From Acanthopleura granulata (Eukaryota; Mollusca; Polyplacophora; Chitonida; Chitonidae), in contig JABBOT010000014.1 of assembly GCA_016165875.1 (NCBI GenBank), positions 7,855,255-7,919,254 on the forward strand: a stretch of 64,000 bases of DNA. Reading direction: 5' to 3'. Below are positions 23,333 through 35,582 of the stretch, piece by piece; the stretch's first letter is position 1, and each line of letters begins with the position of its first letter. The notes beneath the pieces were generated by a model, which was given only the letters and a program-made list of their open reading frames with translations, was not told the origin of the DNA and searched no databases. The translations under genes were made by a program, and so were the position numbers.

Positions 23333-26029
23333 TCCTTTAAAACTGTACGGTGTTGTTCCTTTCATATTCTATGCATTGACACAGATATTCTTCCTTAGCA
23401 AGTGTACGGCTATTCCGTCTGTGCAATTACACAGATATTCTTTTCACGGTTGACTCTTACACAGCCTCAGGTATCGGAAACTGCCATACTCCCCCTTATA
23501 GCAACTGTTTCCAATGTCTTTACTGTACATGTATACACTAAAGGTGCCATCAGGTATTACCCAAGACTTGTCTCTGTGAACCCAACCACAGAGGGTGGCT
23601 GTTAGTGATTTAAGGCCACAGCTGGTGGCGTAACACAACACCAAGTAATGATACCACATCATGTTCACAACAGTCTATCTCACATTCCCTCAAAATCCCC
23701 CAGAGGGAGCAATCAACATCCTGACTGGTAGCTTGTTCTCAGGTTTACCAAATTGTAAACAAACAAACAAAAAAAAAACAAAAAAAAAAAACAGATTTCT
23801 TAAACCTGCAAAATTCTAGAGCCCTTGAAAAGCATACATTATGTACTTGTCAGGATAAGTTTGTATTAGTGCAGATCTCAATAACCTTGATGAAAGCATT
23901 ATGGCTTCTCAGCATAAATGATCTGGAAAGCTAGGTACTTCAATGAAACCTAAACTCCAATAACACTGTCACCATACATATCCCTCTAGCTAAGTATTTA
24001 TCATTACATCAAGGTGAAAATCATGTTGACGAAAGCATCACAAATTAATGAAGTTTCGCCTCTTAACTCCAATTACTGTCATGAAAAGACAAGATAAAGT
24101 GCAATTTATGACAAGTAGTACTTCTTGCCAGAATTAATTTCAAAAAGTTTTGAAGATATTGCATACACTGAGTTTACAATACATTAAAAGAAAAAAACAA
24201 TTTTTGGTTTTAACAGTGAGCCTCGATCAGGATCCGAACATGTTTACATGGAAATGAACATTACTGTTAATTACCTTAGAACATTGCTCATGTGAGGAAT
24301 TATACACAAAGCGCTGAGAGTAGAGAATATCAACAAGCAGTCACCAACTGAGAGGAATGCCAAAGACACACACACATGACGGATTAATGTATATGGTATT
24401 CAACAGTGTCTCCTAACATGATGTCTCAATTTTGTCTTTTCTTCAAATTACAACTGTACCTTAACAGCTGAATTAAAACTGAAAGGGAGCGGTTACCTGG
24501 AACAGATATTATTCAGGGACCAATTCCAAGATGTCACATAGAGCTCCAGCTAAATCTGCACCCAGCAAAAGTGGCAGTCACAAACCTCAGATTGATGGCG
24601 TCTGACACTAATTCTCTGTACATCTCTGCAGTCCATTAAATTAATCCCGGTATCTCTTCTTTTTTTTATCCCTTTTGGTGATCAAATGTGTAAAAGCTGC
24701 CAACCAATTAACATAATTGGTGTTCTCAATTATGTCCGACAGAGCACAAGAATCTGTTGACACCATGAAGCCTGCCAAGACACCCTTGTTTTTTTTTTTC
24801 TCCCATTTAGGTGAAATTCTTGGGCTCATGTTTTTTTTTTTCACTCGCCAGCCAGTATGAGGGATCAGAACACGAAATCTCCTCCAAATGAAACAGGATC
24901 CCGAGTGGGGAAACGACAAACAGATGGAAGGAAATCTTTGTAAACACTGGAATCTTACCCCTCTCTGGCCAACACATTTGCTCTCCGGTACAGGATAATG
25001 AGGCACACAGCATGCGGTTGAAGCAACCCGCCATCTCCCCCAACGCAGCAGCGCTGTGCTGGTGCACTGATTTCTCCATCGTATGCCGGGGCACACTGGG
25101 GAAAATCACCAAGTCTATTTGCACATATCTTCAAGAGTTCTTGTCATAAAAACTTCTCAGAATTATCCACTTTACACTTGTTTCTACACCGATTTAACGG
25201 GTTTTTTTTTGGTTTTTTTTGTTTTTTTTTTTGTTTTTTTTTTTACTTTCCACACCAAAATGATTCACACCCCATTTCCTGCTGGAATACAGTTAACAGC
25301 ACCACACTATGCAGAACATTTTGACTTTCTTTGAACGATTTGTCAGTAAATCATTTATGACATCTCCAGGCCAACACTGTTAAGTCATACATGCAGGCAG
25401 CTGCATGTGTCTGAGGCACCAACAAATCATAACGTCTCCAGAAGACGCTGCATGGCCACCATCTGTCAAGTTACACTTACGTACCGCCCATCTATAATGA
25501 ACCTTGAAGAAACACTAGTGAAATTCCAATATAAATACAACATCAATGAATTACTGGCACCCTTTTATTTTTTATACATGTACCTTACGTAACACGTTAA
25601 TTTGTGTCGACTTGTCTTGTTTTCTTGCATTTTTTTTTTTTTTTTTAGGAAGGACTGAATGTTTTAAAGACTGCGCAAACATGTCTGTGGCATGAACAAC
25701 TGCAATTACGCAATTCATGTTGCACACAATATATGAATACATGTCCCAAGAAGAAAAGTTTTTTATTCCCCAGGAAATTGTCTTCAATCCATGCATAGCA
25801 CAAAATCAAACAACACTCAACTCATGCATATCTTCATTCCTGAATGTTTTTCAGTTTAAAGCCGACAGCTCCACTCACACACAGAACAAATAAAATAAAT
25901 TGCAAAAACACTCGGTGACCCACTCCAGGTTAAATGTGAGTTATTTTTTCAGATGACACTCTCCATATTTCAGAATCAATTTACTGCTGCCAGACTGTGT
26001 CAGTTAGAGTAAAAGCCAGAAGAAAGCCG
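23333..26029. other. Non-coding sequence, A- and T-tracts
   Basis: Long A-tracts (23761-23792) and interrupted T-tracts (24831-24841, 25200-25245, 25630-25647) occur. A 151-codon minus-strand frame at 24641-25096 is disrupted by lysine-encoding T-tracts and looks like chance. No gene is seen. Confidence 0.4.
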
Positions 26030-26740
26030 ATCTTAAGCCGACATGCAGGAGATAACTGAATCAATGGGGGGGCCCATTTTCAATGGGTGACCATATTTGC
26101 ACAACAGAAAACCCTCATCAATCCTTGAAACTTGTTCCTCCTACAAATTTTTCCGCTTACAACGACGGGGTAGATGGGATGTTCTACAGGCCCCGACCAG
26201 CGCCGCAGAATCAAGATGGCTGAGTAAATAACGCTGATGAGTTAGAACGAGTCGCGTTCAACCCTCAACTTTTTGACCTCCCATTTGTGGTGGGATTTGT
26301 CAAGCACACATTGAAATCAAGTTCCAGACATCATTCCCCTCGTTGTTAAGGAGCCACTTTACATATATATGGCTGTGGACGGCCGTAGAACCTGGGAGTG
26401 AATGCTCTGCGTGGCTGCGGTGTAATGGCCCCCTTTGGCATTTTACCTTTTAATGGTCGAGCCAAGCCCTTCTGACAGGAAAGGCCCGGAGATCGCAGAG
26501 TCAGCAACACATGGCAGTGGCGAGTTGTCAAATCAGCGAATGGTTTCCGATGAACAGCATTTGGAGTGCTTGACCACTGCGCTGTGAACAGCGTTCATTT
26601 ATATAACACTTTGCCCTCCTCATTGGAGAGGCCGCGGAGATCCACTGCAGACTGACCCTAACACTGCTGACATTTATCACAACCGTCCAATTTGCACGTG
26701 CGTCTGGAGTCCTGCACTTCACTGGCCAGGAATGCTGGCA
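26030..26740. promoter_or_regulatory. GC-richer island, candidate cis-regulatory element
   Basis: A 700-base block of raised GC and CpG contains TTTAATGG, TTTATCA (GATA-type), TGCTGAC, CCAATTTGCACGTG and a CATTTATATAAC phrase. It lacks interspersed repeats. No reading frame of note is present. Confidence 0.3.
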
Positions 26741-27322
26741 TACATATACAGACAGTATCATCACGACATTATAATTACAACCCTGCCCTCCTGTTATAAA
26801 AACTTCTTTTATTCAAAAATATCAGCCATAAGTCAACCAGCCACTGATTTTTTAACAAAATTCTACAATCGCACACATTAAGGCCTTCATACTATTTAGT
26901 CCGCTGTATTTCTGTAGTGTGTTAATTCTTTCAATGTTCTCTCGCTGTTATCAAGATCATATTTCATTTAAAGGAAAAGTGAACAGGCCAGTGAGAATCA
27001 ACTATGAGTTGATTAAAGTTAACACGACTCCACAAGCACCTTACAATCCCCGTGCTGAAAGAGTGGGATTTGAACACGTGATGTCATTGCTTTTAACTGA
27101 ACTGCGGTTGCCTGGCCAACCTATCCACCACAAAGAGCTCCGAATCGATCCTTTTGGTAAAAGTGAGCAGTTTCATATTATGTGCTGAAGTTTGAACTTT
27201 GATAACGAGTTCAGGGTAGAATTCAATACTTTAATCAGTGAAATGAAGTCATGTCAATATATTTCCTAATGACGTACCTTTCTATTTACCTGTCATACAG
27301 TGTTATTTACCCGGCGTTCTAT
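26741..27322. other. Non-coding; possible minus-strand tRNA-derived SINE at 27.01-27.15 kb
   Basis: Read on the minus strand, GATAGGTTGGCCAGG resembles an A box. About 45 bases later, GTGTTCAAATCCC resembles a B box, which is the spacing of a tRNA gene. The 89-codon plus-strand frame across it is therefore not treated as a gene. Confidence 0.35.
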
Positions 27323-27546
27323 TACTGTAAATAACCTAAAAAAAAATCGCGCCAAAAATTGCATCTTTGGAGGCAAATAAATGTCATATAATACTATTTC
27401 TGGTGATGAAACTCACATTTTTCCAGCAGTGTATCATCCAGCCTACCAAGAAAAGCTCATAACAGCTTTCTAAAATGAACAGAACTCTCAGAATCAGGAA
27501 AAATAAGCATCTTAATCACGGACATAATTTAGCGTCCTGTACGGTA
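27323..27546 (+). mobile_element. TA-flanked MITE copy
   Basis: The left terminus TACTGTAAATAACCTAAA and right terminus TTTAGCGTCCTGTACGGTA are diverged. The interior matches the 20.9-kb copy closely (GGCAAATAAATGTCAT, GATGAAACTCACATTTTTCC, GAACTCTCAGAATCAGG, CACGGACATAATTT). Confidence 0.75.
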
Positions 27547-28105
27547 AGTGTAGACCAATTGTTGATGAAATTGCCTGTTGTCAGTGCTGCCCACACTAAT
27601 ACAGACAAGCCGCGTGGACGATACCATGGGTCAATATTTAACCTCACGAGAAGCGAGCATCAGCTCCCGTGTCCAGCACAATGTCTACCTGTCACCAGGC
27701 ATTAACAAAAACCAACAAGGTCGTGTTTCACACCAGGCGCATCCAATCGACTGGCAATTTGCGTCTGTAGACAGGTGTTAACTCAGGTAATAGATGCATT
27801 GACAGGTAGACAAATACCTGTACAGGAACAGAATGACATGATGGGGAAAGAGGCAGAATGCAACCAGGTGATAGAAGAAGCTAGGGGGAGGAGGCTGAGA
27901 ATCTACCACTACCATCGGAATGTAAGCGATGGGCAGGTGAGAATTGGGTCTGTAGAGGTTGTGGGAGGGGGGGGGGGGGGAGGAGGGTGCATGGTTCCCG
28001 ATTAAGTTGACACTATAATTTTACACCTCAGATATACCAATCTGGATCAGTTACTACATCTGCCTCTCTGACTGTACAACTTCTTAGACTTCTTGGGTAT
28101 ATAAA
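27547..28105. other. Non-coding; poly-G run
   Basis: A 14-base G run at 27967-27980 lies within G-rich sequence and extends a chance reading frame. No gene is seen. Confidence 0.4.
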
Positions 28106-28320
28106 CACTGCCCAATGCGGTCGCTGTGAGTTCAAGTCCAGCTAATGCTGGCTTCCTGTCCGGCCACACGTGGGAAGGTCTGCCAGCAACCTACGGATGG
28201 CGGTGAGTTCCCCCAGGGCTCTAGCTGCCCAGTTTCCTCCCACCATAATGCTTGCTGTTGTCGTATAAGTGAAATGTTCTTGAATATGGGGTAAAACACC
28301 AATCAAATAAATAAGCAAAT
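28106..28320 (+). mobile_element. tRNA-derived SINE lacking the A box, short-head subfamily
   Basis: The copy starts CACTGCCCAATGCGG and continues through the B-box region (GAGTTCAAGTCCAGC), the body and the AATCAAATAAATAAGC tail. The A-box half of the head is absent. The start matches the start of the copy at 28.9-29.1 kb. Confidence 0.85.
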
Positions 28321-28717
28321 TGCTTTTTTCCACATTAAGTGTAACAAGTTTTATCATGCCAAGTCAGTTTTTCTCCTTCACATCCAATACCCACGGGACC
28401 CGACAACATCAAATAACAGCATGATAGGGAGCCATTTTCACACATAATGTCTACACTTATTACTGAGCAATGTTTGGCTGTGGACAGACTAATGCATAAT
28501 AAACTAATTAAGACCAAATATGCCAGCCTTCTGTATTCAATTTGCAACAATATGTCTCAACCTTTATCAATCTTTCATCATGGCTCTTCTGCCTAGCACT
28601 TAAGCTAGCAAACCCATCACCTTTTTCTCTCTCCCACTAGAGATACCCGAATTAGCTGTACTTGTACGTTTAGATACCTGAACCATACTGTGGACACGGT
28701 CTGCTACAGACACTTCA

Positions 28718-28800
28718 GTGAAAGACGCTTTCATAAGTGAACAACGCTTTAACAAGTGAATGAAGTTTAAGCAACTGAATAACGCTTAAACAAGTGAACG
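28718..28800. repeat. 19-bp tandem repeat, about 4.5 copies
   Basis: Units start with GTGAA or CTGAA at 28718, 28737, 28756, 28775 and 28794, exactly 19 bases apart. They have the form GTGAACAACGCTTTAACAA with substitutions. Confidence 0.9.
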
Positions 28801-28891
28801 ACCTGACTTGGTTTACAGCATACAAAACCAGAATACTGAAGACAGTAACCCAAGAAGGTGCCAAGGAAACATGCACCACTTTTTCTATTGT

Positions 28892-29106
28892 ACTTATTTA
28901 TTTATATCATTGGTATTTTACACTTATTTATTTATATCATTGGTATTTTACACTGTACTCAGTAATATTTCATTTATATGACGGCGGCCAGTCCCGGGGG
29001 ATTACCCACAACCATCCGCAGGTTGCTGTCAGACCTTCCCACGTACGGCCGGAGAGGAAGTGAACTCACTGGACTTGAACTCACAGCGACTGCATTGGGC
29101 AGTGCA
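28892..29106 (-). mobile_element. tRNA-derived SINE, short-head subfamily, with duplicated tail
   Basis: This inverted copy ends (its 5' side) at GCATTGGGCAGTG, the same junction as the copy at 28106. Its tail is duplicated exactly: a 30-base unit beginning ACTTATTTATTTATATC occupies 28892-28921 and again 28922-28951. An internal segment (the CCTCCCACCATAATG region) is deleted. Confidence 0.85.
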
Positions 29107-29869
29107 TGAGCTGGATTTTCTATTACAATGAAAATGAACGATATTATTACCAAAATACCGTTTTATTCCAAGACTCTGTGCAGACACAATTAACACCAAC
29201 ATTCAAGCAAAAAAAAAAAAAAAAAAAAAGTAAAGGACAAGAGTAGAGTGACAAAAGATGACAAAAACTTATGAACAAATCACTTTTCTCAATTACTGTA
29301 TAGTGCAGTATACAGACCATCTGATAAAGCTGTAAGACTAATTGGTGATTGTTTTAAATCTATAAGAATTTACCTGGGGAACGTCATGTATGTAAGTATA
29401 TATGTAAGCACTTATGCTGGATACATTCATAACTCATCATTCCTTAGCAGATAAACAGTATAGTCGTGCATGTCTAGATGTTTCCTTAGACACATATGAC
29501 GACACATATTAGGGTCAGTTTGGTATCAATTTGAAGCTTCTTTTAGTGGTTCAAAAGCCACGGGAAAACCTTTCATACGTCAGTTTCACCTGGCTCTCAA
29601 GAAAACAAACATGTACACCTTGGTGGACTCTGAACTCCACAAGATAACTTTTCAATGGCACACATGCACTGTAACTGAAAGCACTGAAAGGTAATTAGAA
29701 ATACCTCAAAACAGCGGTTCATGCAAGTATGTTTTACTCAAGTGTTACCACAACACCAGAAAGTATCTGATTCTGGAGTGCACCTAGCTCAGATCTGAAT
29801 ACAAAACATTTTAAAAAATAATCAGGCAAAAGAATTAAGATCAGTCCACAAACCACCCTGAAAACCGAA
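29107..29869. other. Non-coding; poly-A tract
   Basis: A run of about 20 A lies at 29210-29229. No gene is seen. Confidence 0.4.
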
Positions 29870-30048
29870 CCACTGCGATATTCTTTATAAGAGCACTGCG
29901 ATGTTCTTTGTAAGAGCACTGCGATGTTCTTTGTAAGAGCACTGTGATGTTACTGCGATGTTCTTTGTAAGAGCACTGCGATGTTCTTTGTAAGAGCACT
30001 GCGATGTTCTTTGTAAGAGCACTGCGATGTTCTTTATAAGAGCACTGT
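29870..30048. repeat. 23-bp minisatellite, about 8 copies
   Basis: The unit GCACTGCGATGTTCTTTGTA plus AGA repeats head to tail, with one copy shortened around 29940-29955. Three units make 69 bases, so frames can stay open across the array. This explains the 127-codon minus-strand frame here without any coding function. Confidence 0.95.
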
Positions 30049-33000
30049 GTGCAAGAACTCCCTAAAATGAATACTCTGAATGCAGTTTGGCCCGATGAAT
30101 AGAGCAGCAGCGATGGGGTGTGACACGAGGATACCTCCCCCCCCCCTCCCCTCCAAAGTAGCCAACTTACATCAGCAAGTCCCTGGCAGACCCCCCCCCC
30201 CCGCCGCCCCCCTTCCCTCTGCAATCTTCAGCACTTTCCACCTCATCTTTACTGGAGCAATCTCTCACTCTCTCTCGCTCGCTCTCTCAGAGAGCCGAGC
30301 GGCAAAAATTCATCATCTTAAAGTATGTGTTAAGAGGAGAAAAAAGCCAGACGACTTACACATGTACAGACGACCGAGTCCTGAGAGCTGTGGACTCCTG
30401 GCCGAGGAGGCGTTCGAGTTTCACAGAATCACATTTATCTCTGCGACATGTTGAATTTATCCACCTTTACATACGACCATATATCACTAGCAGAAAACTA
30501 CACGAAAAACAGCCTTCAAACCAACGCGAAACCAGAGCTGTTGGCAAGTAACTCCCAATCAAATAAAAGTGCAAAAAGCTTTTCCACCTAAGCATACCTG
30601 AATCTCAGATTTTAAGGCCTCTCTAGATTCTCCATTGGGTGTTTTGGTACAGCATACAAAGAATGGACAAAACTGGAGCCTCTCTACATAAGTGTAATAT
30701 ATTACAAGGAAAATTTGACGAAGTTTCCAGCATATGATAAAATTGCCTCAATTCCCTCTGGAGCCCACCTCTGTAAAACTGGTGACCTGTTTACAAAGCC
30801 AGAACATATTACCAAGCTTACTAGGGATCAAATCTTTTGGGAGATCGACCAAACTGATGACAGATTCAACCAGAGCGAAAACTGTTTCAAAAGAAATATT
30901 ACACTAAAGACAGTCCTAGTTCAAAAGCTGGTACATTTGTCTTAATTTTTTGCCACTTATATACCACCACAGGGCTATCTATTAACGAAAACCAATCCGA
31001 AAGTGACACAGATAGTAGATTATGACATATGCTTGGACAGCCTTGGAGAGCTGGAATCAAATCCCACTTAGGGGGGAAAGTGGAGAGGGAGGGGGTTGCT
31101 GCTGACAGATTAGCAGGCTCCAAAGTGCTTCAGGTCATTGCCACCCCTTTAGCACCATACACACAGACACTGTCATGATAAATGCTGGTCCTCTTGGGTT
31201 TCACTGCCTTTCAACAGGGGCATGATTTACTGACAATGTCCAAATCTAAAACGATACATTAAACTATTTCTACACATATACATCTTCATCAGTCTAAGAT
31301 GACTTTTGGTCTTCAGCAAATGACAAACTATACTGCTTCAAGGCTCCTTCGCCCGGCAGGGATTTCTAAACATGTGTACAACTACAGCCTGGTTAAATTA
31401 CACTTGATATGCTTGGTAAAGAAACATCATTTCTGCCCTAGGAGCAGGAAACACCACAGAGGAAAGCTTCAATTCTACCGTCAGCTTATTTGAGAAACAT
31501 TCTTTTGCCTGTCAGTGTTGCAGTCTGAGAGCTGAACAAGAAACAGAAATGTTGCTCAGAACCTAAACTTTTTAACTACCAGGAGAAGGTGTCCCACATG
31601 TACCTATCAAAGCAACTGAACTCCAGTACCTGGATGCATATTTTCTGATCATAATGCAGGGTTCATTAGACCTGCAACAAGAAATATGGAAAAAGCACCT
31701 GGGGTCTATTACACAAACCCAGTTTTGACTCATGCCAATATTTTAAATCACTAACTCAGGGCTTATTTCTAATAATAATTTAAACTAACATTTTAAAGTA
31801 TAACATCAATCTTATACTTAAGAGATACTTATTTCAAAATTTCAACTTCCAGTACTGTAACAAATATTAAGAATTTGGATGAGGTCTAAATTTTGAATTC
31901 ATGTAGTTATATAAAGTTAGTGAAGCCCTGAACTTTTACAATGCACACACACACACATGTCATTGTGCTCATCACAACAGACAACCATCACAAGAGAAGA
32001 CATCGATCAGACACACCCTATAAAGATGTTTTGACCACGGTGTTATGCCCGTTGATGGAAATCTCCTCTGTTGGTGACCTGAAATAGGCATGAGCACAAA
32101 TGAAGTGCAAATGCATTAACGCAGTCATTCAGTCCACATGCATCCAGTTGGAAGTGATTTCTCACACTTGTCAGGAGTAAATTCTTGAAAGATTAATTTC
32201 TGGTGGCCCTGAAGGGGTGTGAACGGTCATTTCCTAAAACTGCTCTTAAAGAATGAGTTGAAAGCTGGTTAGTTTCCTTAGCAACCTGCGCAGGTCAAGC
32301 AGGCTGCCATGTTGAATTAGTCTGAGTAGCGTTCACATTCAGACCAATCTCCTCAGGTTTTCCTTCACTCTCACATAGCTTTTAACACCATAAATGCGGC
32401 CAAGAAAGTTTTCAAGCCTTTGGACAAGATCTTTATAAGCAAGGTGAACAGCAGAGATAAACATACATGTAACATCTTCATTGTTCTTCGAAGTTCAAGA
32501 TGGACTGTGTAGCTAGTATGTGCAAAACACAATTTAGAAACTGTCTTTTACTTAACTTGCACTATCAACATGAAGAGAAAGTAGTTTAAGGGTTATATCA
32601 AATTCGATACGTCAAAGCCACTATAAGCAAAAAAAAGTTCCTGCATATTTTATTTTTGTTTTCTGTGTAAATCACATAAGTTTGGAAAAGGTTTCCTTCA
32701 TGATACAATTATTTAATTTAGTATTCTTGAGTTCCTGTAACAGGAAGTCTACAAACCTGAAAACACATTTCACTTCTTCCGGGCCATCGAAAACAGAAAG
32801 CTTAAGAATGACGTGCTTGGTGCATATAGGATTTTCACAAGAGTGAGAATCTGGCAAATTTACAAAACTTAACGAATTCGCTAAAAAAGTACAGCTACCA
32901 ATAAGACTGCAGATGTCAAGCCTGGGAGAGACAGGGTGTTAATGGACGCATTAGCTAAAGCCAGTGAAGTGCCTGTCAACACAGGTATTCCTAAGTACAT

Positions 33001-33427
33001 GTAACACGTACCCATTAACACCTTGAAAGTTCACACCTTTACCACGTGATACCGTATCAGCCAGGTAAACTCGTTAGTCTCCCTGGGGTATATAACTGTC
33101 TCCTCTACCTGGCCGTGAAGTTTTCACACGCACAGATCTATAAAACCAATCTGATAAGTAGACTACTTTGTGATACACTCTCGAGAGTTTCTAACACAAT
33201 GCATCATCCGATACAACGCTGCACAGCTCACGGCTGCACCAAATGACGTTATAAAATCGCAGGGGTTTTTCTAGCCACTGTATCGGAAAACAAATTTTGT
33301 ACTGAATTTTTATAAAATAAATGAGTTTTAGAGACATTTTACACACAATGGTGATGAAAAATACTGAGTTTTCTGATTTGTTCAAATTGAATTTCTGTAC
33401 AATAACTGGCTATGAAACCCCCCGAAA
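30049..33427. other. Non-coding; C-rich runs and no recognisable gene
   Basis: C-runs at 30137-30152 and 30190-30212 could form a G-quadruplex on the minus strand, and CT repeats lie at 30263-30292. A CA microsatellite occurs at 31943-31956. The stretch 32960-33250 is somewhat richer in GC. I find no exon. Confidence 0.4.
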
Positions 33428-33585
33428 CGAGCTAAAACTATGAGACAAAATACGTGTAAATGTCTTAAGATATGTCTTAAGCATATGTTTTTATGAAAGT
33501 TCCTAAGATTAACAGAACTCTTAAAATCAGGAAATATCTGCAACTTGGCCAAAGGTGAGATTTCAGGTCATTGACCATATCGAGC
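33428..33585 (+). mobile_element. Probable eroded TA-flanked MITE copy
   Basis: The phrases GTAAATGTCTTAAG, AACAGAACTCTTAAAATCAGG and CAACTTGGCCAAAGGTGAG then TTTCAGGTCATT follow the family's order and spacing. The termini are not intact. Confidence 0.45.
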
Positions 33586-33635
33586 AGATTCAGTTTTATT
33601 GATTAGTGAGTGCATGACTATAAGGAATATTCCAC

Positions 33636-33685
33636 ATATTTATTTATTTAAGCTTGATTGCTGTACAACACTGTACTCAAGAACT
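33636..33685 (-). mobile_element. SINE 3' end fragment
   Basis: TATTTATTTATTTAAGCTTG, then CTGTACTCAAGAAC, matches the inverted tail and terminal part of the main SINE. Confidence 0.55.
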
Positions 33686-35293
33686 TAATTAACACCAATA
33701 TGATAGTTAAGCTACACTTAACATGGGGGGCGGGGGAGAAGACTGCATTGTCCATGGTAATTAACCCAACAGACTTTGGCCGATTACTGTTAAATGTACA
33801 TGCACATGATGGTGTCAGTGGTGGAGATCAGTGTGCCAGGAAAAAACCAGCTGCCTTTGGAAAGTAACTAACTTACACGCTTCTCTGATGCCAATTAATT
33901 TATAGTAAGTGTAATACATGCAGAAACACATCCCGATGCCAAAACTTTTACCATTAACACCAGTCCCCCCCCAAAACTTAACAAAATGAACTGGCACAGA
34001 ACTCATTAGCCAAATTCTCTCAGCAACACCTTACACCTTTTCGAAGTTCCACATGCATCTCACTGGAGACTGAAGGCTTCTCTCACAGGTCTTCACTCCT
34101 CCAGAACCAGACACACCATATGGAGGGCCTTTCTGACCACCTGCCCCGGGTTACTCACCACATGGTAAACCAGTAACGACTACTGGTATCTGCAAAATGA
34201 AGATTTATGCCACCCGAGTCCTTAGTGAATAACCTTCAAATAGCTCCACTTGCCCCTTCAGTTGACAGAAAAGGTTCATGCAGTGAGCTATAGCCCTGGA
34301 CTGATACACGCTGGGGAGGTTGAGAACAGCGAAAGCATCTGGTCACCTCCAAGGTGTAACACAGACCTACAGGTGTGTCAAAGATGGCCAGACCCATATC
34401 CGTCTTCCAAGTGTCGGAAATGGCATGATGTTAACAGCCCGAACTGCAACACTAAATCGCATCCCGCTCCCTCCCTATTTGTTTCTTTTCTCCTCCCAAT
34501 TCTTCTTTAAAACTCTCTACCCACCTGGAAATTTCCTTCACAACTTCAGTTCGGATCCACTCTACGCACCTTCCGCTAAGACAGAGGCCAGAAAAGTTGA
34601 ACATGGATCATTGCGGAAGTCATTAGGCGTAGGACTGACATATTGCAGATACGTCGGTAACCAGATTAAAAAGGGCTGCTTCCAGCTGTTCTCTACCTTA
34701 TAACCTGGTTAGATCTACACAACTGCCCAAACCTCACAGGTCAGCATGGGACTTTGAAAACTTCAGCATAAAATATAGCATAGCACATGTCTCTCTTTGA
34801 GACACACTCTCAAATATGCACTCCCTGTGCCTACACACTTGTGGAAAGTTTTGAACAATCGGCATCTCTTTGTCTGCAAAGTTTTGATATAACTATATGT
34901 AATAACGTTAAATGACCATTTTATAATATCACTTTAAACTAATATCTAAAGTTTTCCACACTCACAGAAATGAAAATGAATCAATGACTGCTGTTTCCAA
35001 CATGCCAGGAATATAGCAGGCAGGTTCATCATCAAAACGGAACCTTACAATCATACTGTCTATGCAAGCTTATTATTTCCTCAGGATTTTCACACATTTG
35101 CAAGACATTTTTTCAAGTGCAGATCAACAGATAATTGAAGTTATACATTTTGTGCGGCTTGAAATTGCATGGCTGAGCTAATGAAATGTGATTTTGTATC
35201 TAATATCAAATTAAAAAGGTGTATAAGTCAAATTCAAATTTACCATCTTTCATGAGCAAAAGGCTGGGAATTAATGAAGGTTATAAAGCTATG
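33686..35293. other. Non-coding sequence, no gene seen
   Basis: The 127-codon plus-strand frame at 34320-34703 has no recognisable domain and is compositionally like its flanks. A GTTAAATGACCATTTTATA phrase near 34908 weakly resembles a MITE terminus. Confidence 0.35.
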
Positions 35294-35302
35294 TTAGATC
35301 AC

Positions 35303-35573
35303 AATTTATTTATTTATTTATTTGATTGGTGTTTTACACTGTACTCGAGAATATTTCACTTTTACGACCGCGGCCAGCATTATGGTGGGAGGAAACCGAG
35401 CAGAGCCCGGGGGAAACCCACAACCATCTGCAGGTTGCTGGCAGACATTCCCACGTACGGCAGGAGAGGAAGTCAGCATGAGCTGGACTTGAACTCACAG
35501 CGACCACATTGGTGGGAGGCTTCGGGTCATTGTGCTGTGATAGCGCACTAACCGACTGAGCCACGGAGGCCCC
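35303..35573 (-). mobile_element. Full-length tRNA-derived SINE with target-site duplication
   Basis: Read on the minus strand, the head is GGGGCCTCCGTGGCTCAGTC then GGTTAGTGCGC (A box). The B box is GAGTTCAAGTCC, the body is conserved, and the tail is AAACACCAATCAAATAAATA. The 9-bp repeat TTAGATCAC flanks it (35294-35302 and 35574-35582). RNA polymerase III internal promoter boxes are both present. Confidence 0.95.
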
Positions 35574-35582
35574 TTAGATCAC

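Noticed and set aside
24641..25096. 151-codon minus-strand frame
   Set aside because: It contains homopolymer-encoded lysine runs and no domain, and a second frame overlaps it.
29841..30224. 127-codon minus-strand frame
   Set aside because: It is the 23-bp minisatellite plus a C-rich run.
31020..31080. B-box-like GGAATCAAATCCC
   Set aside because: There is no convincing A box at tRNA spacing and no second copy.
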